A stretch of 64,000 nt of DNA from Neonectria sp. B-13 (lineage: Eukaryota; Ascomycota; Sordariomycetes; Hypocreales; Nectriaceae), in assembly GCA_002682825.1 (NCBI GenBank), contig NOKP01000002.1, forward strand, positions 5,004,309 through 5,068,308, read 5' to 3'. The position numbers and the translations under genes were made by a program. Of the stretch, positions 10,011 through 23,705 are shown piece after piece (within the stretch, counting starts at the first letter, position 1; every line of letters starts with the position of its first letter). Under the pieces are notes generated by a model that was given only the letters and a program-made list of their open reading frames with translations, did no database searches and was not told the origin of the DNA.

Positions 10011-13000
10011 ATGCCGCCGTTCGCCGCAGAGCTCGAGCAGTGGTGGCTGAGCTGTGGATTCGATGAACTGGTCCACCTCGTCGACCCCCCTGACGACGTC
10101 CTTAAGCCTCAAGAGTGCGGTTTTGCGCAGGAAGTCCAACGTAGGCTTTGTGCCCTTGACAATGACCGTGCCTTGCAGGCCGAAATCAACGCGGCATGGC
10201 CAGCTATTCGCGCCGCGAGAGGCATAAACTTCGTCGCGAACCCCCGCAAACATCTCAAAGAAGCATCTCGTAGCATCTTCAGGCGAGTTGAAGATGGAGG
10301 CATGGATTATTCGCGAGTCCTAGATGGACTAAGTTATTTGGATGCGATGGAAGTTCATCGTCTCCGCCTGGTGAAGGCGACAAGAAGCGCAATGGAGGTC
10401 TCAGCTCCCGACAACCGCCACCTCCAGATCGCCGATGAGCTCGATCGTCAAGCCTCGATCCACTATCGTCATTTTCACTTGGGCTTCAGGACAAGTGTAG
10501 GTTATCCGAAGGTTGTCTGAACTGATACAAGATGCTGATACGTGGAGCTATAGACTCTCATCAATGATCTCACCAAAAGCGGCGAGCAGACAAAGGAAAT
10601 CCCAAAGATAATGGCTCGCCTCAACGCCCTGTTTCCCCCTGTTGTGTTTCTCCAAGACGAAGACGACCTCGACCCAACACCTCACTCGGCAGGTCTCCGC
10701 GACAGCATTCGATTCTCAGTCTTTGAGCACTTAATGGGCAACGAACCTTTCTCTGAGCCACGGCAGCAAATCATCCAGATGAAACTTCTCTGCTGGTGTG
10801 ATATTCCTGGCTATCCTCAAGCCCGAGATGCTCTGATTCGATACTGCGAGGAGTCTAAAAAGCTAGAAGAGGTTTGCTTGGCGATCCTGGATGATTTGGA
10901 GCGGAAAGGCCCCAGCGAGCTGATGGCACGATCTGCATCCGCCGACTCATCTTTTATGACATCTGCAGATAACTCAACAAGTTCCGAGCCCTTCGGCGTC
11001 TCACCGAGAAAGACTAGCCCTGACACAATGATTAGTGCTGATGCGTCATTCGATTCTCGTTATTCCTCTTTACCCTCACCGACGACTCTCTCTGCACTTA
11101 CAGCTTCTAATCCGCTCCTCAAAGGAATGCCAGGCCGAGAGCTTTCAGCCGCCAAAACAGATGGAGCAGCATTCGCTGGCGACCTGACCGCCCCTCCCAT
11201 TCTTTCTTACCCCGAGGACCTCTCTAGCACGGAGTTTCACCAGCACCCGCTCGCACATGAACTGGAAATGACACCGCTCGAACTGTCTATTTTAGGACTC
11301 CTCATTCCTAAGGAAATCAAAAGTCGAGACTTCTAGTACAATTTCGACAGCGATGACGAAGCGGAACATGAGAAAGACTCCAGCTCCCGCCCAAAGAGTT
11401 CTAGTAAATCGAAACGCCGTCGGGTTGGGAAGGAAGAAGTGCCTCCAGTACCCCCACTCCCGCCCATTCCAGAGTACTTCCGAGCCAACTTGACTCCTAA
11501 AGTTCTCGAGAAGATTGTCAAGCGCATGCGGTCTCGGCCAGATCTGCTGGAGACCACCTCGCCGGATGATCTTGCCAAGTCCATCAAGAACACCCCTGCC
11601 CATAGTGCACTGAAGCTCGGCAATAGGAAACGCCGGCCATCGTTGAGGTTTCAGATCTCTAGCCCGGAACCGATACCAGAGACAGGCTCCTGGAGCTTGC
11701 GTTCAAGACGTCACTCCAACACTGCGAAAACCGATCACAATGGCTCACAAAGTTCGGCGTTGGCGGCCCTGCGAAACCAGCCCAGTCAGGAGGTGTCCCG
11801 GCCAATCTTGCAAACGAAAGACGGCCCGAAGTTGAAGTACGAGCTTGGGAAGCCGCGGATTTCGCCGATGGAATATGCTCGGATATTTCTCATTGAAAAA
11901 GCCATTTCTGATCGAGAGGGTCGACCTTGCGAGCTTCCCAAGCCGGAAAAGCTTTGGTCATGGACACCCCGCTGGGAAAAATTCCTCATTATACCACGGA
12001 TACCTGATGTCATTCGACGAGACCTTACTCCCCGGGGAGCTCTTGATGGTGGGTGCACTGCAAACCTCACGAAGCTAGGGCAGCCCGACTCAGATACTGA
12101 GTCCGTGGTGACGCTGAGGCCGGAGACACTGACCTCAGACTACCCGCGCCTGTCTCTCCACCTCGGCGATCTGCCAGCTCTTCCACCCTTTATGGATCTT
12201 CCCTATCCTAACATGAGTGACGAGATTGTCCAAAATTGTGCCTCGCCGCTGGGGGTAGAAATGATCGAAATTGAGACCGACAAGGGTAAATATAGCATCG
12301 AAACACCCACCTCCTGCGACTGTGATACCGATATTCCTGAACCACAAGCCCAGCCAGCGAAACAACCTCAAACTTATGCAATAAGACATGGGGATGAGGG
12401 AAAGCAGCAACGCAGCCGAGAGTCTAGGTACCAAACTGAGACTGATATGGACCACCCCCCCATGTCAGAAAGCCTCTTTTCGAATTGTATCGAAACTCAA
12501 ACAGAGGGCAACCGCGCACGTAGACGAAGCTATGGCCAGTCACATCAAGAATACGAGAAGCAAGATTTTTGGAAACAAATGGACATTGACAGGGAAGCCT
12601 ACCCTTCTTCACGCCTTCCACAAGACAGCACAGAGACCTTGGCAACGCCGGATATTATCGGTGTTCAAAACCCCTCGAGGGAGCAGTCTCGACCATCCAT
12701 TGTGGATTTCTCCTCTGCGAGCTATGCTAGTCCAGCACCCAAGCAGAGGGTTGTCGACTGCAGTCCCCAATCATACATGTCTTCTGAAGCCCGAAGTCCA
12801 CTCGCTCATTTCCCTATTACTGCTCAGCCAACTTCAAGACTCACACCCTCCACGATGGCGAAGCGTATTATCGGAGGCGCTGGCGGGTATTTACACCCAG
12901 ACGATGCACAGCGGGCTCGGTTGGTGCAAAGTCTCAGCGCAGAGCTCCCCCAAGCATCCTCAGCAGATCTCTGGACCACAGAATCAGAGGGGTCAGTCAT

Positions 13001-14729
13001 ATTAGACTTACAACCGGAACCGCTTCGCGTTGGTCGTCGGGAGTCTTTGACTAGTAAGGAACATATCTGCCGGTGGTCGAGGACCATAGAATATTTTGAC
13101 GAAGATGAAGAAGGAGAAGATGACAGAGGAAAGCAGGAGCTTTTCGAGATGAACAGCACATACAGCTCAGCATACGAGCCGAGCCACAAGGAGGATAACC
13201 GAATGCAGCTCGACGGAGAGGAAAGGATACTGGACAGACTGAAACGCCAAGTTCGGAACTTCAAAGACTCCCCAAACTTGCCGATGAGTCTTCAGCGCTC
13301 CTCATCCACTATTATCACTCCAACTCAGTCTTGGAAGACTATTGAGTCGCAGTCAACGTTCAATGTCGCGGAAACTGGATCTTCGGGCTTCACTCCTCAG
13401 CACCAGAAAGACCAAACTACATCTTCGATGGGCTCTCGGCCTCAGAGGACGAGAGATGTGAGAAACTCCGAGTTCTCTGATGACTCTTCACATGGGGTCG
13501 ATGAAGCACCTGGAAAAGTGCAGAATAACAGAGAAGCTGGAGATGCCCCATTGGACACGAACTCTCGGGATCCGCCTGCTCGTCACCAACAAGGTGCATC
13601 ATTGAAGGCGTTGGAGAGAGCGGTGTCTACAACGCCGCCAGGTATGAAGAGTTTTGTTCTATGGAAGCATCGTGCCTCACTACAACGGGACCGTGGTGAC
13701 AGCGAAGACGAAGTATCCGGGGGCTATTTTGAGTCTGTAGACTTGGGCGAAGTCCAGGGGAAAGGATACGATCTATTGAGCCGACAAAACTTCGACCACC
13801 GTCCCTCAGCTGCTACGAGAGACCTTTCTCAACATTCCGGCTCAACGAGCGACTCTCGCGAGCATACGATGGCCTCTGTGGATGCCTACCGCTTCTCCTC
13901 TCAACGTTTCGACCCCTTGAGCCGTATCGCTTCGCCAACCCCCCAGACTGATAACCTCATCAAGCCAGACAAGACTGTTACCCCATCTCCAGAGCCGAAG
14001 GAATCCATCGCCCCGCGAACACCATCCGCAACCATTGGCAGCCTGTTCCGAAAGCGCGTTCGATCTCTTCATGGCGGTACAACGCCCAAGACCCCTACGA
14101 CACCGTCTACACACTGGAGGCCGTTCGAGGAGGATGAGCATGAGCCACCGTGCTCAACTACATGGATGTCTGGGAGAGGGGAGGACAAGGTGGAAAAGAG
14201 GGAGCGGGCGATGTATTTCAGGGAGAAGGCAGAGCAGAGGTTGTTGCAGGGCGAGACCGATGCCGCTCAGCCAGACGTCCGCAAGTCTTCCCTGGGCAAA
14301 GCGAGGAGCAAGGAAGATCTCCGACGCAAGAACTTCAGTCTCGGCCGCAGACAGAGCATGGAGAGTCTCGTGGGATGGAGGAGCTTCATCTCAGACGCCC
14401 CGGAACCCCTATTCTCCTCCCCACCGCCACCAGTGCCTCCGCTCCCCGTGCCCTCGCGGCTCGATTATCTCGACGCGCGGGCCGACCCCGTTGCTACGGC
14501 GGCAGAGACGGCGACTTACAAGGCGAAGAAGCCCCAAGGGCTCAGGGTAGAGACGCGAAAACTCCGGAAACCGAGCCGAGATGGACTACGGGGGGCCCGG
14601 ACGGCCAGTACAGCGCCGAGCAGTGGCGGGCTGAGGACAACGTTTAAGATGGACGCCAGGAGGCTGAGTTTCGGGAGAGTGGCCGTGGACGAGGGGAGAG
14701 AAGATGAGGTTGTGGCGAGGCGAAGGTGA
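10011..14729 (+). CDS. Long, mostly disordered protein of unknown function, frame interrupted by an in-frame TAG
   Basis: Exon 1 is 10011-10496; the 57-nt intron 10497-10553 has donor GTAGGT, a GCTGAT branch-like site and acceptor CTATAG; exon 2 starts at 10554, phase 0. The first 420 residues look folded at the start (aromatic and helical, e.g. MPPFAAELEQWWLSCGFDEL, DYSRVLDGLSYLDAMEVHRL), then become Ser-rich. A TAG at 11334-11336 closes this frame, yet the same frame continues without another stop to 14729, about 1130 more codons. The segment right after the TAG is acidic, Ser-rich and basic protein-like sequence (YNFDSDDEAEHEKDSSS, KSKRRR), then PPVPPLPPIPE and a long polar, Ser/Arg/Glu-rich tail. 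No ATG lies close after the stop, so two separate genes are unlikely. It is either one gene with a nonsense change, or one gene with a second intron 11336-11404. No domain was recognised. Confidence 0.6.
11334..11404 (+). other. In-frame TAG / candidate 69-nt cryptic intron
   Basis: TAG at 11334-11336 lies in frame between two long open segments. An intron 11336-11404 (donor GTACAA, acceptor TTCTAG, 69 nt, divisible by three) would remove the stop and give DF-Y-KSKRRR. Against it, the donor is weak, no CTAAC-like branch site is visible, and the sequence inside reads as normal coding sequence. Confidence 0.5.
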
Positions 14730-15290
14730 ATAATGACAGCTCAACGCCCAGGTGGTCATTGGGGTGGCATTGGGGAAAAGTTGGTTGTCATATTGTGAGA
14801 ACTGGTTGTTGAGAATGGGGTTACCTTGTCAGAATGGGCTCTGCTTTGTTGTCGGAACCGAGCCAATGCATGCTCTTAGTTGTCAGCCTTTTTTGATAGG
14901 CACGTGAATATCTCTTGTCACTGCAACCATGGCTCTTCAGGATGGCGATATGATTGCAGCGCGGCATAGGTACGTTCCGGAATGAGGCCGGCGAAGGGTT
15001 GTGAGACATTCGGGCTCACCGTCAACTCACCACGGTCACTGAGCAAGGATCTCCCTTTTGCTGACCCCCATCCATGTCAGCATCATGTGTCGCTCGTATC
15101 CATGATCCATAATCCAAGTAACAAGCAACGAGCAACACGGCGCAAGGGAAAGGAAAGGAAAAAAGAAGAAAAAAGCACCACAGAGGCAGGCCGTGAGTCG
15201 TCATCGTATCGTCTCGTCCTGACTCGTATCGTGCATGAATCACATCGCGGCCCAGAAATCCAGAGACTGCCCACACACACTAAACCGACA

Positions 15291-15310
15291 CACAGCACAG
15301 CACAGCACAG
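15291..15310. repeat. (CACAG)4 simple repeat
   Basis: Four perfect copies of CACAG, inside a longer CA-rich stretch from about 15270. Confidence 0.7.
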
Positions 15311-18300
15311 CCAAAGTCCCGCTGTGGTCAACCCAAGTATACCGTATACCGGTCGGTACCTTACATCGGAGGAGCAACGCTCCACGCTTCACCACGGCAC
15401 AACCCACACAACGCACGCACGCAGCGCATCTGCACATCAGGAAAAAGGAGGCATTGTCTTGGATCGCGCGCCCCCTCCCGCGCCCGTGACGATGCACGAG
15501 ACCGACTCCTCTTTCCACTCCACCGAATCACCTGCATCCCACCGCGCAGCTCCAGTATGCCACGGGCAGACCCGCCCTCAGAGGCTCTGACGGGCCAGAA
15601 CGGGCCATCGTTGTACGTCCGACGAACGAGGCCATCTGGCGTCTGGCGCCGTTGGGTGCGAACCAGTACTGCAACGTAACGCAACGTTGGGCCTTGTCTT
15701 GCCTTGTCTTGCCCAATCTTGTCCAATGCGATGACCCGAGGACCGACCCTTTGTCACAGCCCGGCATTCCCGTCCGCCGTCTTCGGCTTCGTCGTCGTCT
15801 TGGTGAAGCTGTCCAATATACGCCCACGCTCACAACACACCGCTCCCCACGCCCCCCACCCATCTTTGGCCTCCATCATCACCACCATAATTCATTTCAT
15901 GAATAATTAGCCCCGCCCCCGACCCGCATGGCCTGTCGATCTCCNCCCCTCCACCCCCCCCAGTCTGGGGTACTTGGGACAAAAATGGTCGTTTTGGTGC
16001 CCGTAGTGCTCCCTACTCAACCACAAACTGCAACAAGAAGAAGCAAAGTCTCGGGCTTCGGCCAACACCCGAAGCACGTTCCCCCTCCCTCCTAGCCTAT
16101 CCAAGCCGCCAACGAAACCTGTAGGCCAACCCAGGTAACCCCTACTGGTCTCCACGGGCCATCGGCTGCCCCTGCGAGTTAGGTGAGTGGCCAGCCATGC
16201 CAGGTAGAGCCTCTAAGCGTTTCCCATGGCGCCTCAGGTGACGGAGCATCTGGAGACCTGAGCAATCATACGAACCCATGGCTTGGAGCCATGGATCGAC
16301 CCGAACTCCTGGGGTAGGTGAGCGGCACGAGGAGGATATTCTCGAGACGCCTCCGCCAACGAAGCCGTCGTCATCGCCCACCTAGTGCAGCACTGAGTAT
16401 GTGTCTTCGGAGACATTGCCATAGGCAAGGAAGGATTGCGAATTACCATTCAGGAATCGCTCATGTCCGAAACTAGACCAACCGAGCAATCATGATGCGT
16501 ATTGTACACATTGAAGAAGTCAGTCAGCCAGCCTCCTAAAGCCCTCCGAAGCCTCAAAGACAGAGCTTGCGCTTTGCAAACTGAGGACTGGCCGTTGTCC
16601 ATCAATATGTGTTGCAGATGATCCGCATCTCCTATGTATCTGCAACTGCACCGGGCATGCTGTAGGTGATAGATGATGGCACGGTCCACTGTCAAAGCTT
16701 CGCGCCTCCGGCTTTACTCGGTCTTGCAAAGCACGGTGCTCTGCTTTGTCCTTGACCGGGGAATTTTGATGGATGGCTGGGGCATTGAAAATGCAAGACC
16801 GTGCAGGCCCTGTCTGAGAGGAGCAACCCAAAATTGCGGCAAGCCTGGTCTGGACTCTGAAGCAATACACGGCCCGTTTTCTAGTAGTCGGCGACGATCG
16901 TGGACCCTGACAACAGCTTGGCTAGCCATAGCAACTTCAACTTGCAAGACAGCACGCTGTATGAAGTACCATCGTACACTTCGGTGATCGTACCGAGTAG
17001 ATATCTCCAGTTCCCCCAAAACAGCGCCATCACATGTTCTCCGTGGGGGACTCGTCCCACAGCAACTAAGTGGCTTGAGAAGGGCTGTTCGCACAACATG
17101 TTAACATCTAGTCTTTGCCTTGTGTCTTGGATGCTACAGACATAGGCATGTCACATGTGAGATGGACGTCGACTGTCCCGTAATCGTGCCAAGCCATTTG
17201 GCTCACCGCATGTTCCCAGTCTCCCGGCCCGGTCGAACATTTTGGCGATCGCCCCGGCCCGGGTAGTAGGAGATCTGTTTACGCGTACCATTCCTCTTCC
17301 TAGGCCTTCGTCAATGCCATCGAGGCTAGTTGCGAGTCAATCGAGTTTGGCCGCTCTCGTGCCAGCTTTGGGCTGAATGCCCCCAAGTTAAGACCCAACC
17401 TGGACTGGGCAATGCTAAAAGTGTGGCGCTGGCCTTGGGGTGGTAGATGCTAGGCCCGTAATGGGGTCGGTTGGCGAGTGGACGAGTGGACGATGTGGAC
17501 GAGGACTGGTGGTGGAGACACTCTTCCGCGTCGAGTAGGTGGCGCATCGTCCATCTAGGCTCTGCCGTTCGAGATGGCTAACAAGCTGAGTCCCAGGTTC
17601 CAGGCGAATGGTCTTCAGCGCAGGTGGTGTCCTGAATACGAGCCGGATTGTACATTGCCGCGCAAGTGGACCGATAGGATAGATCCATCTGCAACGAGAT
17701 CGAGACCAACAGCACGGTAGCGCAGGCTTGCGCCTTGCGGCCGTATTCAGGGATCGCCAGGGTCCTTTGCTGGTATACCCCCAGATGACGAGATCCAACG
17801 ACTGCTGGCTGCTGCGTGTCAGTTCTGCAGGTCTGCTTAGCATCAAGGATCGTAGAGATCGCGCGCGCCATCTTGTGGGATCATCCCTTGAGCCGCTATC
17901 CGCACGTGAAGATGAGACGGGCTAGACCACAGAACAGATACACGAACCGTGTCGGAAACCTCACGGTGGACGACACTGCGGTTCTGCACCAACAAATGCT
18001 GAGTTCTCAAGGACCACGGGTGCGGGTGGGCACAAACAAGGCTAGAACCTAGCTCTCTTGTTAACTAGCACGCGGCCTGCGGCAATGACGTCTGCTGATG
18101 AGCACGTTTCTTCGGAGGGACTAGACGCCGGCAACCTGGTTGGGTCCATTCGCCCGCCCAGTCACCGAGCTAGGGAAAAGACGGGAGTCAGTCACGGTCC
18201 GCACCTTGACTTGGACGCCGTCAAACTCAAACCAACGGCGCCCAGACCGCCCGAGCCACACCGTCGAGCGGTGAGACAGCGGTATCTTGGATGGTTATGG

Positions 18301-21300
18301 CTCTCATCGACAGATTCGGCAGTGTCTCGGATTTCAAATGGCCACCAATAACCTCAATACCGTTTCCCTCTCTCCATACGTAGTATAGCCACCAGCTGCC
18401 GTTCAGGTCTTTGCAGCTGAGTCGAGAGTCCATAGTTAGCACTTCGTAATGGTTAGCGGGTCTTCAAGGGTCTCAGCAAGGGGGCGTTCTTCGAATGGCG
18501 ATCCTTCCACCAGCCAGTTAATAGCTTGAATGGAAACTGGCCCCTAGAATCGCCAAAGGACGCCAGAATAAGGCAACAGAAACACCAATGCCGGCAACTA
18601 TTGAAGTTCCTTGACTTGACCAACAGGCAAATCCGGCACTGAAACAGCGTGACCGATGATTGGGTCGACTTGCTAAGATGTACCCTAATGTACCGCTGTA
18701 TGTCATCAATTCGCATCAATTCTCCTTAGTCATTGCCGCGAGCCGGCTAGGCCCAGAAAGGGATGATTGAGCTACTGCGTTATTTGTCCATTCCCTCCAG
18801 GGAAGTGCTGATCGAGGTTGGCAGCATCGACGTCGAACGCGCTCGTGCCTAAGTCTTTGCGCGCATCTGTTTGTCGAATGATCCGCAGTGATCCTCTGGA
18901 GAGCTTGGGCACAGATGGGGGGCCTTTGGCAGATGGCGGATCCATGTGGATCTAAACGAGTCCTTCGCGTCAAGCCTCCAATTTACTCCATGGAACGTGG
19001 CGCATTCCCCATGCCGTCGAATGAAGCTTTAGGCATCCAGCTCTCCCCCCTAACTGCTGTCGTAATAGTGAGAGGGGTGGCTGAACGGGAGCGTACTTTT
19101 TGCCATTTTTATCGAGCCCTCAAATATTGTGTGATAAAGATGCGTTCAACTAGCCCGTGGCTAAATAGCACTGGCTGGAAACCGTTGTGGCTTCATGAGC
19201 AAGGGAGGGTCCAACCTCAGCCGACCTCGCGCTAGGGGCGAGGGTTACTTGTTCGGGCAATCCGGATCATTGTCAAAATCGGTACGTACCCGCCAGTCCA
19301 AAGACCACGCAGGGATGCATGTCTTACACCCTCGCTCACTTTTGCCCGTTCAAGTCCTACCAAGTATACATATTGCCGGGTATATCCTGAGGACGAGAGA
19401 AGCCTCTTGGTCAGAGGCGAAAGCTCGGGCTGTTCCGGGGTCACCATAAAGCCCAGAGCGTGGTTCGTTAGAAGGTCTGGCGATGCGGGGATCCGGTGAA
19501 GTATTACGTGGAGGGATTGATGAATGGCATTTCGAGCACTGTTTCCTCGATACCTCTTAGTATCTGGTTAGTAATTGGCTCTGGAGCTGCACAACCAATG
19601 TACTTGTGTATTTAGGCCGTGTTCATACCAATCTGACGCGATGGGCTCTTCTCAGAATCTCGGAAAGTCGTGATGCTTGTTAAGGCAAATGCTCCAAATT
19701 ATTGTTCGGATATTCAAGGTCTCGATGCGACGATGCTACATCCAAAGCCCCCAATGACAAGGACCAGCACCCTTGGGAAACATGGTTTAGGCGACGGACA
19801 CCAGGTGTAGTCAGCCCTGGTTCCCGGCAAACGCCAGGGCATTGCATCTTTAGCCAGGGCTCTAGACTACTGCCCCCCGCCATGGGAAAAAGCAAATCTT
19901 GAGAGGACGGGCGTTGCAGTTCCTGAGTCGGAGTTGCGCGTCTCAAAAGACATCTAGTCGGACACAAGGTTTCGTGATGCTACCATATGTAACAGCAAGT
20001 ATCGTCACTAAAGTGACAATGGGACGTTCGGCCAAGGCTGATCCTTGTTTTTGGCGTGGGGGTTCATCGGCATCTCAAAAGGTTGTAGTTGTGACGCTAC
20101 TGGTGTTATAGTACCGTCTAGTACATCGTAAATCGAGTGAGTTCTGGAGGCCCTGCTTGCTGGCCTGCTCTCAGCAAAGAACGGCCGCAAATACCTATTT
20201 GCTATTTGTCGCCGACAAGAACTGAGTGCTCTGCGGAAGTCATCGCCCAGGGTGGCACTATCGAATGCAGTCAGTCGGCACGTCAATGCAAGTGGATTAA
20301 CAACCAAGCTGCCGTCTTGGGTGATCGACTGACCAAGACAAGCCTTGTCTCACTAGGGAAGTCCGCCTTGGCCACCCTCAGGCCCGTGAAGAGGCAGTGG
20401 ACCGCGGGAGAAGCAACTTCCTATGTTTTGGTGGACCAAGATAGATATATGTTTGGAAAAAGTAAGGTTGGCGTCAACCAGCACCGATCCGAGGAAAGGG
20501 AAGAACATGTGTGTGTGCTCTGCGGGACAGGGGACTCGGCCAGGGGACTCGGTGGGCAATGCCGAAGACGAGGATCGGCCAGGGAGGGTTCAAGTCTGGT
20601 AACTTGGCGACACCACGTTCTGTCATGGTTACCTTAGGCAGGCGGCACAGCGGTTGATCAGAGGTAGTTGCAAGCGTTGTTGTCAACGAGGCAGGAGAAC
20701 CCGGCACAGTGGGAACTCTAGCAGCTCAGGAGTGGTTGGTGTTGATCCTGGCTTGTGGATTTGAAGCTGGCTGAGAGACATGCGTACGCTAATAACATGC
20801 TGCAGTAGTGGGATGCATCTAGGCCGGACGGTAATGGAGGACCTGGCATTGCACCAGTCAGTTCCTGGGTGTAGAGCGGAAAAGGGGGGATGAGAGTCGG
20901 AACAGTTCAAGTGCTTACCAACTAATCAACGATTCGCACGAAGTAGACGAGAAGCAGTTGGGTTGGGATGTTGGTAGTGGTGCTGGCGATTGATTGTCTT
21001 GATGCGCAATCTTGCTGGCCTAGTCGATCCCATAAGAGCAGTGTGGCCCGAGTTTGGTCTAGATTTGGCGCACACGGAGCCTCCGCCTGAGTTGCAAGCA
21101 GCCTGCTCTGCATAGAAGAAGTACATGCTGTTTGCTGACATGCACACTGCCGGTCAGTTGGCAGTGCGTGTCGTTGGACCTGCGGCAGCGATGGAACTGT
21201 GTGATGATTGACGTTGCAATGAGAGGTTGGAGCCTCAGATGAATTTGAAGGGCGACGCAAGGCTCGGTCCACCCGCTCCGTGACGCACTCCCTTCGCACG

Positions 21301-21459
21301 GTACGGTGTTGCGTATTCAATGCCAATAAAGAAGGGGGAGTGATCCCGTACACACTGTGCGATTGGTCCTGATCGAAGCTTCCATTCCATCCCGTTCACA
21401 ACCTCAGGCTTCTTAGGTACATAGTACTTCGTACTTGCCTTACCACGCCTTACCACTAG

Positions 21460-21460
<1 letters not shown>

Positions 21461-21508
<48 letters not shown>
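21461..21508. repeat. (ACT)16 trinucleotide microsatellite
   Basis: About 48 bases of perfect ACT repeat in non-coding sequence, flanked by GTACTT-rich sequence. Confidence 0.95.
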
Positions 21509-21509
<1 letters not shown>

Positions 21510-23705
21510 ACTTATGCAATCCAAACACCAAGTCCGCTTGGAAGAGAGACGACATGGCAGAATAATCCAACTCAACGGCCGCTTGACTAATGTCGCCAAA
21601 ACGACGCAAATCAGTTTGCGAAAATCTATGCCCGATACCGCCTAGCCATTGCGGGTGGGAGAACCTCGCCATCGGCCCATCCCATCTTTTGCACCCTCCT
21701 TCGGCCCTAGATCACGATTTTGGGCTGCCGTGGCCGGAGCAACAACGACAACTGCTACGACGATCTCCCCTTCCTAGCAAAAGTCCAGACCAGCCATCTG
21801 CATGGTGATGTCTTATTGAAGAATGCAGTGTATCCCGGGCCGCCCTCGCAGCGACTCGACGTTTCGATGCATCGACGCAGCACTTGGTTGAGCTTGAGTA
21901 AGGCAAGCTGGTGGCCGTACCGAGTGATTGGCTGAGCCACGGACGAAGCACGAAGTACGCGAGCAAATCACAGACCAACCTGGTGAGCGTACTTTCCTAC
22001 ACTGCGCGGTATACGACGTACCAAGTAGCAGTATGTATACCTCCACCAATTATAGACATGGCGATGTGTCTCTGCCCAAGGCCAAGACATGTTTCTCATC
22101 AGGGTGTTCTTAGACGCAGCTAGGAGGTTGCAACATTCCCATACGCATGCAGGGCAGCGCTGGACGGAAAGTCAACCGCCATCGTGGACAATGGAGTCCA
22201 GCCAGGCCTAACAGCCAACTGCAGCGCCGAGCGGTGCAGTCACGGCTATCCTGACTTTATCGCAGGTTGGCGATGATATCATGATACAGCACCGTGCATC
22301 GTAGCCAGCCATTGGCATGCCGGCTGTCGCAGGGCCGAGTGATGGTGGACGCCGTTGTCGTGCGACTTCGCCGACGAGATCAACACATGGTCGAACCACG
22401 ACGACGCCCTAGTATCCACAGCTCTCGCACGCGGGCATACCATTTCGTCGCTATCCCACGCTCCGTCTCGTTCTTGAACCACAAGGCGCAAATCGCCGCT
22501 CGCTCTCGGTATCGTCCCAGTCGCCAGACGGGGGGTGGCCGCCTCCCAGAATCAGAATGCGCCAGCTCTCAGAAATCACAATTCCGCACATCACATTTGG
22601 CACTCAGCATCGGTAGCGCTGCCCGCTGGCTGCCCGCTGCCCGCTCACCGTCAACCCCAGCCCACACAAAGCGACGGACGATACAGGCCCAGCGTCCCAC
22701 TTAGCAAAGGGCGGGCTATGTACCCCGAAGTACCTCATGGTCGCTGCGTCTCTGCGAGGCCCCCCGTCGACGCTAAGACTGGAGGGGCTGTTGGATGGGA
22801 TGGGGTCCCCCATCACTCGTGGTGGAGACGTGCGTCCAGTTGGTCCCCTCCAGGCTCCAGATCCCTCCATGATCCATCGTTGTGAGCCACGCAGCCAAGC
22901 AGCCCAGCAGCCCAAGCCTCCTACCCATAGCCAGCCAGCCAGCCTAGACCAGGTTGGAGCAACTTGGAGGGGAGGCACCACCATGACACCAAGCCTCGAA
23001 GCTGCGAGGACACCATCGGCGTCCAGGACGGGACCAACGGCACATGGCGGAAGGCCTGCCTGGTCCCCTGGACGAGAGTGACACTCATCTAGCCCATGGC
23101 TCACGACAAAATACTACCCGTACAGCATATATGGCGTTCTCTGGTATGGTGCGTGCTTTGCCTTGGTTGCTTGGCTTGGCTTGGCACTGGACTGGATCCA
23201 AACCTCCCCAGTTGGACCACGATGGCTGTGGGGAGATGGCGTTACGGGCAGCAGAGGCACAATGCTGGATCTCAGTCTCAGTCTCTCTCAGTCCTCCCCT
23301 CCACGAGGCCACACCCTGTCACCTTTTAGCCTGGCCTCCCAAATAAGACCTCTCCACCCACATGGCCCCTCCATCCCTCCCATCTTCCTCCCACTTCCCT
23401 CCCTTTCATCCTGCGTCTGCGTCCTTCAACTCGTCGCCTTTTCTAGGCGACCACAAGGAGCTTCGATCAGCCGCCAATGTGCTGGTGTCGATGGCTAGCC
23501 CGACCTAACGCCCACCGCCGCCACGCTCTAGTCCCCACAGTTCTGTGCCAACTTGTCAACCTATGACCTCCGAAGCCCGTGTATAATTGTCGAGCCATTC
23601 ATTAAGCGTGCTGCAGCCGCTTTCGAACCTTTCCCTCGCTGTCAACTCTTGTCCTTGGACTACTCTCAAACGCCGAGGGAAATTCTCTCTCGTTGTCGAC
23701 AGGTC

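Larger units (their letters stand above)
14730..23705. other. Nine-kilobase gene-poor region
   Basis: No frame here shows coding character, a domain or a plausible exon series; the many short ORFs on both strands lack codon bias. Base composition is not strongly AT-skewed, so it does not look heavily RIP-mutated. I saw no terminal inverted repeats, transposase or reverse-transcriptase motifs, rRNA or tRNA. It contains (CACAG)4 at 15291-15310, an N at 15945, a trinucleotide repeat at 21461-21508 and a G/T-rich TTGGCTTGG run near 23160-23195. The last 200 bases are pyrimidine-rich leader for the transcription-factor gene. Confidence 0.5.

Noticed and set aside
20580..20600. GGGTTCAAGTCTGG, a second B-box-like string
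   Set aside because: No T-stem or other tRNA arms form.
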